Assembly (NCBI GenBank): GCA_030407005.1
Contig: JAUDYN010000008.1
Coordinates: 1,984,001 to 2,048,000 of the forward strand
From: Desarmillaria ectypa
Taxonomy: Eukaryota; Basidiomycota; Agaricomycetes; Agaricales; Physalacriaceae
Reading direction: 5' to 3'
DNA: 64,000 bases
Both the position numbers and the translations under genes were made by a program. Of the stretch, positions 48,901 to 59,315 are shown piece after piece. Each line of letters opens with the position of its first letter. Positions within the stretch are counted from its first letter, which is position 1. Below the pieces are notes generated by a model. The model searched no databases. It saw only the letters and a program-made list of their open reading frames with translations, and was not told the origin of the DNA.

Positions 48901-50443
48901 TCTTTTGTCTCCTTAATTTTGGTTGTAGGTGGCACCACTTCATTAGTGGGCTCTACTGACCTAATGTCCTTGAAGTCTTTTCTTCTAGGACAATTCTTTA
49001 CCATGTGGCCTTTCTCATTGCACTGGAAGCATCTTTCCTCAGCCTTTCATCAGTCAATCTTCATGGGCTTACCCAATCCTCCATATATCATCCATCAACT
49101 CATCCCAGCATCCTGACTGACCCCTACATTAGCAGTCAGCTTGGCAGCCAAGGAGCTTGTCACCCCAGTGGCAGCTTTGTCACTGGGATGCTGTTGCTGA
49201 GGGGGGTTGGGACAGAAGTCCTTCTTCTGCCCATCCTGAGGGATATCTGTGGTCTGATTGAAGACCCATTTCCTCTGGCACTCTTTGTACATCTGTGAGA
49301 TGTGTTCCTTCCATTCTGGATATGAGCATAGAATGTTGATGCTTATGTTGGAAATAAAGGTTATGTAGTAGGAGGGTACTCCTAATCAGATGGTCTTTAC
49401 CATTGCACCACACTCATTCTCATCAGTCTGTCAGCCTGCCAATTTTACTTCTTTCAGTTTCTGGAAGTAATGGGAGATGGGCTGCATTCTCATACAAAGG
49501 TTGAACATCCATTTTTCATGGACTTTTTCAATGATGGAGTCTCTGAATTGTCGAGAGATCATCTCAATGAAGTCCTCCCAAGCAGGATATCAGAAGTGGG
49601 CAGCAGTGCCATTGTAGGTATTGTCACTCCAGAATTTGGGTCTCTTGTAGACCTATCAATCCTTAGCAGCCTCTTTGAAGTGTGAGGTCATGAATAGTAC
49701 CAGATGCAATGGCACCTGGAAATAGTGTTAAAATACTTTGAAATAGATGATACAATCACCTATGAAGCATTCGATGTTATTGTGATCCCCCTTAAATAGC
49801 TTAGGGGGTTGAATGAGGACAGGCTTGATCCCCAAATAGGGGGCACCATCAGATGCATTTCTGATGGGATTGGATATAGGGTTGGGAGGACCCTTATCAG
49901 AGGGCAGTCTTGGGATCAAATATTGATCTGGCCTTGGTGCAGGATGTCCTTGCAGGGGTTCTGTCAGTTTTCCCCAGTCTAGTTCTTTCTTCTTTCCTTT
50001 GCAGAGATACTCTGCCATTCAGTTCCTCATCACTTCTTCTGTGGCAAGTTCCTCTCACATCTCCTCGATGTGCTTTTCCTTCTCAACTAGTGCAGCTTTC
50101 ATTGCTTGTTGGAGATCTTCATCTGTGGTGGGCATTTGACCTGCCAGAACAGTGCTGGATTCAGGTTCTTCTCCTGTGCCAGCAAATAAAGTGCTACCAC
50201 CCTGATAGGAGTGATAGCCAGGTTGTCAGACCTGCCTATATGGTGGCAAGTCTGGGAGTGGTTGTAGCTGTAGAAAGAGGGTATCAGGCAGATAGTGGAG
50301 ATAAGATATATTTTGGGGCTGGAAGGATTCCAGCCCACCATAGTAGCCTGTTGGATGCATAAAACTACTAACATTGGGTTTTAGACCCCATCTATTCCCA
50401 CCTGTTTGCCTCTCTTCTTGCCAGGTCTCTGAGGGTGCATTGA
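45914..50443 (-). pseudogene. Element C gag (partial), protease and reverse transcriptase remnants
   Basis: On the minus strand: gag capsid (49728-50018, DGAPYLGIKPVLIQ), zinc knuckle CFQCNEKGHMVKNC at about 48989-49030, protease 47389-47625 (VLLDSGCTGSSINRTYVQQH), and reverse transcriptase 46277-47090 (FSLTNSLAIFQWMMNNIF; IYLDNILIF). The active-site block reads YLDN instead of YLDD, a likely G-to-A change. Stops are frequent. The gag stop and hairpin are described separately. The N-terminal part of gag lies at 62005-62886, beyond element A. Confidence 0.75.
48865..48897 (-). other. Gag-stop hairpin with T-arm-like loop, element C
   Basis: On the minus strand the gag stop TAG supplies the first base of the stem. 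GGTTGA pairs with TCAACC; above a bulged C comes C-G plus AAGGG/CCCTT, and the loop is TTCGATTC. GGTTCGATTCC matches the tRNA T-arm (B-box) consensus. Confidence 0.6.
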
Positions 50444-51627
50444 TATACTGTCTATGTATTCACACCTAGATTTTGCAATTTTGTATGTATTGCACAATCT
50501 ATCCTATACTAGTAATATATAGAGAACTATAGCTGAGGCTTCAAGCTGATAGTTAAATGCAGTAAGCAACTGGTAGAGCCAGGACTTAGATGCAATACCA
50601 TTAGTGGGTTAAATCTACCAGCTGGCCAGACTAGTAACTCAAATGCTAGCAGGACTAAAATACAGCCACTAGCAAATGAAGGATGCTACTAGCATCCCCA
50701 AACCAGGAGCAGAGTACACAGATCTCATGAAATTCTGTCACTAGCCAACTAGACTGGGCATAAAATGCCTAAGTCAGGATAACTAGTCACATGGCAATCT
50801 TAAAACAGGACTTAGAAATAAATTAGAAATGGATTAACCTTGAGCTCAGATCTGACTTTTGAGATATAGATCTCTTATGATTGATACTAGTGTAGCCAGA
50901 CTGCACCCTCAATCATGATTGGATAGCTGTTACAGGCACCAATATCTGGGTATTCATATAACCACATTACTAGAGTATGTAGTTGGGCCAAGAGTGCGGA
51001 AAGATTGATTGTGGAGTCTCTAGACCAACCATTTGAAAAGAAAACAGACTAGACTGACTATTGTGTGATTATTCATCATTATTCATGACTAGCCAAGAAA
51101 TCCTTACCAATATACTCTATACTCAGATGATATTTATAGTTCTGCCTCAGTAGTATATAAGTAGTGGAATGGGCACTTGTACAAGGCAGGCAAGTTATCC
51201 TCACAGTTGAGCCCTCACTAGTAGTAACTGGTATCCCCAACTAAAGGCATTTATGCTTAACCTTGATGAAGTGATTAATAGTTGCTAAGTCACCTATAGT
51301 ATTGCATTGAATTGAAGTCCCTTAGAGTCACTGTTGTGTCCTGCAAAGGTCTAGAGTGTTTTGAAGTTAGTTCAAGCAAAGTTCTTAGAGTTGTAGTTTA
51401 TTCTTAGGCCAAGAGTGCCACTAGTTAGCCAAGAGTGTGACTAGTCAAGTGTTTATCACTTGTAGGAAGCAGTCTAGGGCTAATAGTACCATCAGTTTAT
51501 TCTTAGGCCAAGAGCGCCACTAGTCAGCCAAGAGTGCAACTGGTCAAGTGTTTATCACTTGTAAGGATCAGTATAGGGCCAAGAGAGCCACCAGTCTGAA
51601 GCAGTTTCAGTCAGAACAAGCACAAAG
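50444..51627 (+). repeat. Non-coding repeat, copy 1 (within element C)
   Basis: It begins TATACTGTCTATG and ends in AGAACAAGCACAAAG. It matches the reverse complement of 57955-59315 over most of its length but lacks about 240 nt present at the other copy's end. It is CpG-poor. No coding capacity is seen, and boundaries are approximate. Confidence 0.7.
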
Positions 51628-51688
51628 CTGATTTGCCCATATGTGGGCATGTATGTTGGGGCCTGGATTGGGCCCTTGTACTGAGTCA

Positions 51689-52064
51689 TGTTACAATTTT
51701 TCTATTTTATCTTATCTTATCTATTCATCGTCACTCCATATTGACTCACACACCAACAAACACCCCATTTCTCACCATCTATCACCCTAGTTCACTCCCA
51801 TTGGACTATGATCCATCTGACTTCAACACCATTTTCTCAAGGACCATACCTATTTCATCTAAATATAACACTGTATTCACAGTATATAAGTAGAGTAAAC
51901 TTCACTGTTGTACTCCATCTTTCAACTAAATTGCATCCATATACCTTCTATCTCACACACCAAAGACCTAGCCCAAGTCTCAATAATGAGTGATTGTCTG
52001 AACACAAGACAGCTCAGAGACTGAAGCTTATGTCCTAAGTCATATGATAGACAGGGTCGTAATA
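51689..52064 (+). repeat. 5' LTR of element A
   Basis: 376 nt starting TGTTACAATT and ending TCGTAATA, decayed from the TGTTATGA/TCATAACA termini of the 3' copy. It contains a TATA-like element (GTATATAAGTAG near 51880-51893) and ATCTTTCAACTAA at 51918-51930. Confidence 0.85.
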
Positions 52065-54748
52065 TTAGTCAAGAGATACTCACTGCTTCTCCTACACCAG
52101 CTGTAATAGAAGCATCCACCCATGACCAATGAAGAACACTGACAAAACCAGAAAACTATCTCTCTTAGTGTCACAATCAGTGGCACTATACTCCTTATAT
52201 TCTTTACCATCCTCGTCATACTAATTTATGAAGAGGAAATCAGAACTCTCCTCTGACAAGAGTGATGACCTCATTGCTCACCACAACTTCCACCCCACCC
52301 ACCCCAACATTCTGAACATGTCCTTCCTCAGGAGTTACCCCCCATCCAACTGGGAGAATGAGAGGAGATACCTCTCTCACATTCCTGAGTCCTATTTCAC
52401 AGCCACCTCCTCCACCAAGGAGACAACCAATGAGGGGAGGGCCCTCAAATGCTAATGAACACAATGCAAGGGCTGTTCTTGCAAGATACTGGATAGAATG
52501 ATCTGCCCCCACCCCAGCTGAGGAATATGCATAGCACATACAGGCTACAGATGAGGACATCCTGCCCCCCTACCCCAGTCCCCCTCATCCCTGCCCCACC
52601 TATCCTGCTACCTCTGCCCTTCATCCACATCACTGGTGGATTCCTCCCCACTCCTGCTCCCCCTCCACCAATGGGTCTTATGACAGACTCCAACACCCAG
52701 ACAATCCAGGGATGGATCAAAACCACCCCTATGGGCCTTGGGCCCATGAAAACAACTGGCTCTGAGGAGAGACTAATTCCACATCCTCCCTCCCCATTAT
52801 TGAGCTCTCTGACAACTCTGATGGGGAACTCGACCCTCCGACCCTGCCCACTTCCACTGCCCCCAATGACCCATTCAATCCAAATGGGACAGACTATAAC
52901 TGGCCCAACCTCTCTGAGGTTGACAGAGGTCTATTCGGCCCCTTCAGGGCCACCACCTGGAATATTCAATGCACTGACATCAAAGCAAGAATGCTCTGGA
53001 CTGAGTCCAGACTAGACATGGATGAGTGGCTGGCACTCAACTGAGGCAATGTCATTCAGGGTCCAAACTCAAATGCCACTGTTCACACCTGCATTCACAT
53101 AAACAGAAATTGCGACCTTTTCCCCCCTGCTGCTGGAGATCTATTATCAGAGTTACGAGACCGGGATGAGAATGAGCAGAGGGAACTGGAATATTCCCTT
53201 CAACAGCTATGGAGACTGGAGGTTGCACAAGAGGAGTAGGATGGGTGAAGAGCCCAGTTACAATATGTTTACCTACAACATAGGTTACTATGGTGGATTG
53301 GGATATTCTCAGTCCCAATATGAAAACATACCTGACTACCCCCCAGTTGCAAGACCAAAACCCCTGCCTGACTCACTGCCACACAGTTGGGCACGTTAAC
53401 AAGGATACCACCCCTATCAGGGTGGTAGTCTTCTATTTGCAGGTGTGGGAGAAGACATGACAACCAACAGTGCTCCTGCAGAACCTGCCCCTGCAGGACC
53501 CTCCTTCTTGCCAGAAAAGATGGAAGAAGGATGACAATGTGTCAAGAATGCAATAGCTGAAAGGGAAAAATGCATTCAGAAAATGCATAACAAGCTCACC
53601 AAGGAGCTAGCCCTTCAAGAGAGTATGGAGAAGTATCTCTAAAAGGAGAAAGGAAAGGAGCCAGAACATGGAAGGCCGACTGAGCCTCCAAGGGGATATC
53701 CTCCCTCCAGCCCAAGAGCAGATTGATACTCAATCCCAAGACCATCCTCTAGAAAGGGTCCTCCCAACTCTGTTCCAAACCCCATTGGAAATGTGCCCAC
53801 CAATGCCCCATACTTGGGCATCAAACTGACCCTTGTCAAGGTCTCTGCCCCATTCAAAGAGAACCATGATGACATTAAACACTTTATAGGTGATTGCATC
53901 ACCTATTTTGAAGTGTTCCAACACTATTTCCAGGTGGTGTTGCACCTGGTACTGTTTGTGACTTCCCACTTCAAGGGAGCCACCAAGGACTGGTGGGTTA
54001 TAAGAGACCTGAATTTTGGGTTGGCGATGCCTATGACAGAATAGCCACCCACTTCCATTACCCTGACTGGGCAGATTTCATTGACATAGTCTCACATCAA
54101 TTCTGAGACCCTGCAATCAAGGAAGTCCATGAAAAACAGATGTTTGACCTCAAAATGGGAACACAGCCCACTTCCCATTACTTCCAGAAGCTGGAAGAAG
54201 AGGTAAAACTAGCAGGCTGATGGACTGATGAGAACGAGCGCAGTGCCATGGTAAAGACAGTACGTCTAGGAGTACCTTCCTTCTATACTACCTTTATCTC
54301 AAATATGGGCATCAACATTCCGTGCTTTTATCCAGAATGGAAGGAGCACATCCTCCGAATGTATGAGGAGTGCCAACACAAGTGGGTCTTTGATCAGACC
54401 ACTAGCATGCCCTGGGATGGGCAGAAGAAGGATTCCTGCCCCAACCCCCAATAGCACCCCAGCAGCAAACCCACTGCTGGGGTGACAAGTTCCTTGGCCC
54501 CAAAGCCAAGTGCCAACACGGGTGTCAGTTGGAATGCCAGGACCAGTCAGTGGATGACCTATAGAGAGGTGGGGAAGCCCATGGAAATTGATCGATGAAG
54601 GGCAGAGGGTAGGTGCTTCCGCTGTGATGAAAAGGGTCACATGAGCAAAGATTGCCCCAAGAGAAAAGAGTTCAAGGATATTTGGTCAGTAGGGCCCACT
54701 AATGAAGTGGTGCTGCCTACAGCCAAGATTGAAGAGGCAATAGACTAG
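52065..54748 (+). pseudogene. Element A gag remnant with zinc knuckle
   Basis: A Pro-rich N-terminal region (52228-53015) is followed by a coiled region. The capsid comes next (53793-54470: NAPYLGIKLTLVKVSAPF, DDIKHFIGDCITYFEVFQ, FYPEWKEHILRMYEECQ). A CCHC knuckle CFRCDEKGHMSKDC lies at 54614-54655. Gag ends at TAG 54746-54748. Stops and at least one frame change show it no longer makes a full protein. Capsid plus a single CCHC knuckle fits Ty3/Gypsy gag. Confidence 0.78.
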
Positions 54749-57700
54749 GTCAACAAGGGTTCGATTCTCCTTGCTTGACCAATGCCTCAATTGGTGAGTC
54801 CTCAGCTTCTGTGGATCAGACTGATTATTATAAACATAGACATTTACATATGCTGAATAAATATACAACTTTGTCTACAACTCCGGAGCCAAAGAACACC
54901 AAAGAATTGACAACAAATAGGTACATCACTCTCCTGAAAGAAGCTGACACAATTATCTATAGTGAATCCTGAGGTCCCAATGAGGTGCAGGATTTGCTGG
55001 GTGGTGCTGGCACTGCCACAAAGTCCACCGAGTTAGCACAGCAAAGCTCACCAGATATGTGACTGAGCGCTCAGTCACAGACAGAGGGTAGTAGGTGGGA
55101 CTCTTTCAGGCCTCCCAGAAGTCTGAACTCCTCAGTGCTCCTAATGAGTTGGGAGACAAGTCCACCAGCCTTGCCAGGGTCAGTGGGGGACCAGGACAGA
55201 GCCTCTCACTAAGGCCAGGATCAGGGCCATGTGCTATCTGATCTGGTGGGAGAAAAGCCAGGGGTGGAACCACAGGCAATGCTGACAATGGGAAGGTCTG
55301 ACCTCCTATCCAGATTTGCCTCAGGTGCTATGGCCGAGTACTGTGCCAGAACAGATAGTAGAAGTGGAACCTTGGACACCTCAAGCTGGGCTCAATCCCC
55401 TCTTGGGATTGTTCAGGTTCCAAAAGCAACCTAAGCTGAAGAACAGAAGGAAGCTGCTAGTGCCCAGGCAGTAAAAAGGAGGCATCAGAACCCAAACAAT
55501 GGGTGCAATGGTCACACCAACCAGGGGTCCCACAACCAGGCCATTGTTCAAATCCCATCAGAGGCAGTGACAGCCAAAGAACAAGGGAGTAATCTGGAAA
55601 ATGCTAACCAGGGATATAGCAGCAAGCTGGCTGTCAAATTCCTATCACCAGTAGCACTTGCAATAGCTGATGAAAAGGGAGTATCCCATGCTCAGGAACC
55701 CACTAGTGCCCAGGTGGTAAAAAGGGGGCATCATAGCAGAACCACCATTGTCGAAGTACCTGACAAAGAAGATGACACATCATTCCAGCAATGGCAGGCA
55801 ACACAGTCCAAAGCCAGTACCCTGATACCCAAAATCCTGCCTAACAAGGGGGTACTGAATTCCAAAGTCCTGCCTATTATGGGGGCATGTGATCATTTAT
55901 GGTACAAACCATTCAAGATCAATTGGACTCTACACACAGTTCGTAACTCCAAGAACATGGCAATAGCCAAAGCCATGCTCTCCATGTGGGTACATCCCAA
56001 AAGACTTCAAGAGATCACTGATGAACTTGTACAGAGTTTAAAACTTGCAGAGAGTTTAGCTTGTGAATGACTCTATGAACTTCATGAACTGATTTGGTAT
56101 ATCTATAGCACCAAAAGTCCTGGACGGGACTTCTTGGTGCATATACAACTTGCCCCCTGCATGGAAAAGAAAGTCTTGACAACCCAAGTATTGTTGGATA
56201 GTGGCTGTACTGGCAGTTCTATCAACCGAACATATGTCCAACAACATCAATTGGACACCAGAAAAGCCACTGCCCTGATCCCAGTCTACAATGCAGATGG
56301 AACCCATAATAAGGCAGGTGATGTAACTGAATTTGTGGAACTTTGGATGACTATTAGAGACCACATTGAATGAATTGACCTTGTGGTCACCAATTTAGGC
56401 TCCAAGACAGTATACTTGGGCCATGACTGGCTTAAATGCCATAATCCCCTCATTAACTGGAAAATAGGATCCATAACATTTGGATGATGTCACTGCATCA
56501 AGAACCATTTCACTCTCCCTGACACAGATGAAGAAGACAGATGGGATGAAAAACTTGAAGAAGGCGAAAGTATTCTTGCCATCAATATGCAAGAAGAAAT
56601 TGTCCTTCAAGCAGTACACCACATAAATAAATTGGCAGCAGCCACAAATGCAGAAAAACCAAAGAAGACCTTCGAGAAGCTCATGCCTCCTCAGTATCAA
56701 AGCTTTAGGGACTTGTTCTCAAAAGAAAGCTTTGATGAACTACCAAACCAAAAACTATGGGACCATGCCATTGAGTTGACACCCAATGCCAAATCCACAT
56801 TAGATTGCAAAGTCTATCCACTCAACTAAAATGAACAGGAACAGCTTGACAAGTTCCTAGATGAAAATCTCGATTCTGGATGAATTCGTCCTTCAAAATC
56901 TCCCTTTGCTTCTCCTTTCTTCTTTGTCAAGAAAAAGGACAGCTCTCTCTAACCTGTGCAGGATTACTGTAAACTGAACAAAATGATAATTAAGAATCAT
57001 TATCCACTACCATTGATCTCTGAACTTATCGACAAGCTACATGGAGCAAAGTACTTCTCCAAGGTGGACGTATGATGGGGATATAACAATGTCTGCATCA
57101 AACAAGGAGATGAAGAAAAGGCAGCATTCAGAACCAACCAAGGACTCTTTGAACCAATAGTCATGTTCTTTGCCCTCACCAACTCACCAGCCATATTCCA
57201 GTGGATGATGAACAATATTTTCAAAGATCTTATTGCTGGAGGAAAAGTCACAATTTACCTCGATGATATCCTCATATTCACCAAATCCCTCTCCAAACAT
57301 AGAATCATTGTCCAACAAGTTCTCCAACATCTCCAAGAAAACAAGCTGTTCCTCAAAGCAGAAAAGTGTGAGTTCGAAGTACTCAAAACAGAATATCTTG
57401 GAGTCATCATCAGTGAAGATGCTGTTCACATGGACTCTGTTAAGGTTGCTGGAATTGCAGAATGACCCATTCCTACCAAGAAGAAAGAACTCCAATCCTT
57501 CCTGGGATTCACAAACTTCTATCAAAAGTTCATTTGTGACTACTTGAAAATAGTACGACCCCTCACACAGTTAACCAGAAAGGTAGACTGGACTTGGGGA
57601 TTAGAACAAGAACAAGCATTCATCCAACTCAAAAAGTTGATGACCACCAATGTAGTCCTAACGATACTCTTGGACAAAGGAAAATTCCAAGTAGAGGCCG

Positions 57701-57954
57701 ATGCTAGTGATAGAGCCATCAGAGCCATTTTAAGCCAAGAACAGAATGGCAAATGGCAACCCATGGCCTTCATGTCCAAAGCATTAACGGTCACTGAATG
57801 CAACTATGAAATCTATGATAAGGAGTTATTGGCCATTATGCTCGCCTTAGAGGAATGGTGTCAAGGAAATCATTGAAATCTGGACAGATCACTAAAATCT
57901 CCAGTATTTCCAAAAACCTCAAAAGCTGAACTGCTGACAAGCTCAGTGGGTCAC
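54733..57954 (+). pseudogene. Element A pol, first part: protease, reverse transcriptase, RNase H start
   Basis: One frame runs through a long linker, retropepsin (56134-56373, VLLDSGCTGSSINRTYVQQH), reverse transcriptase (about 56880-57470: FASPFFFVKKKD, LIDKLHGAKYFSKVDV, FFALTNSPAIFQWMMN, catalytic IYLDDILIF) and RNase H (VEADASDRAIRAILSQEQNG; YDKELLAIMLALEEW). It is broken mainly by TGA, often where Arg (CGA) or Trp (TGG) is expected, as in VDV-TGA-WGYNN. YLDD is intact. RNase H is cut at 57954 by a repeat and resumes at 59316. Confidence 0.85.
54748..54780 (+). other. Gag-stop hairpin with T-arm-like loop, element A
   Basis: GGTCAA pairs with TTGACC, then a bulged C at 54774, C-G and AAGGG/TCCTT (one G-U), with loop TTCGATTC at 54760-54767. 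The G of the TAG gag stop is the first base of the stem. The pol frame (frame of 54733) passes through it, one base behind gag. Confidence 0.6.
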
Positions 57955-59315
57955 CGATGATGTGCTTGGTAACGGCGAGTGACAAAAGAATTAGGGAATG
58001 GCAATGAACACCAATCACACTAAACCTCTTACTACTCTACACTTAATCACCAATATTGAATTCGGGCGGTTTTGAGTACTGATGGAAGCACTCTGCAGAC
58101 TTCAATAATCAAGTACAATTGTCTTTAAGACGTTTTATTCATTACTAGTGAGTTTATACAAAGTACTACTCGTACTAGTGGGGTGGGTAAGACACAATTG
58201 GATAAGAGTGACTTGGTTTGAGCTACTGCGCTCGTTCTGACTGAAACTGCTTCAGACTGGTGGTGCTCTTGGCCCTATACTGCTTCCTACAAGTGATAAA
58301 CACTTGACTAGCCGCACTCTTGGCTAACTAGTGGCACTCTTGGCCTAAGAATAAACTATAACTCCGAGAACTTTGCTTGAACTAACTTCAAAACACTCCG
58401 GACCTTTGCAGGACACAACAGTGACTCTAATGGACTTCAATTCAATGCAATTCTATGGGTGACTTAGCGACTATTAATCACTTCATCAAGGTTAAGCACA
58501 AATGCCTTTAATTGAGGACACCAGTTACTACCAGTGAGGGCTCAACTGCGGGGATGGCTTGCCTGCTTTGCATGAGCGCCCATCCCACTACTTATATACT
58601 ACTGAGGCAAAACTATAAATATCATCTGGGTATAGGGTATATTGGTAAGGATTTCTTGGCTAGTCACGAATAATGGTGAATAATCACACAATAGTCGGTC
58701 TAGTCTGTTTTCTTTTCAAATATTCGGTCTAGAGACTCCACAGTTGGTCTTTCTGCACCCTTGGCACAACTACATGCCCTAGTAATGCGGTTATATGGAT
58801 ATCCGGATATTGGTGCCTGTAACAGCTATCCGATCATGATCGAGGGTGCAGTCCAGCTCCACTAGCATCGATCATAAGAGATCTATATCGAAATAGTTGG
58901 ATCTGGGCTCAAGGTTAATCCATTCCTAATTTATTTCTAAGTCCTGTTTCAAGATTGCCATGTGACTAGTTATCCTGACTTAGGCGTTTATGCCCAGTCT
59001 GGGCTGCTAGTGACAGAACTTGACGAGATCTGTGTACTCTGCTCCTGGTTTTTGTGTGCTAGTAGCATCCTTCGTTTGCTAGTGGCTGTATTTCACTTAG
59101 TCCTACTAGCATTCGAGTTACTAGTCTGGCCAGCTGGTAGATTTAACCCACTAATGGTGTTGCATCTAAGTCCTGGCTCTACCAGTTGCTTACTGCTTTT
59201 AACTATCAGCTCGAAGCCTCAGCTATAGTCCTCTATGTATCACTAGTATAGGATAGATATGCAATAGTATTGTTACAAAATCGCAAAATCTAGGTGTGAA
59301 TGCGTACACAGCATA
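57955..59315 (-). repeat. Non-coding CpG-rich repeat, copy 2 (within element A RNase H)
   Basis: 1361 nt flanked by tcac (57951-57954 and 59316-59319), inserted in the RNase H frame. The ends read CGATGATGTG and, on the other strand, TATGCTGTGT, which share a short imperfect inverted repeat. It has no long open frame. It is opposite in orientation to copy 1. CpG is far commoner than in the host element, so it arrived late. The class is undetermined: a solo LTR of another family or a non-autonomous DNA element are both open. Confidence 0.75.

Noticed and set aside
51400..51610. Short tandem repeat GGCCAAGAGYGCCACTAGT as a CRISPR-like array
   Set aside because: Only a few imperfect units occur, with no regular spacers, inside a eukaryotic repeat that has a second copy elsewhere.
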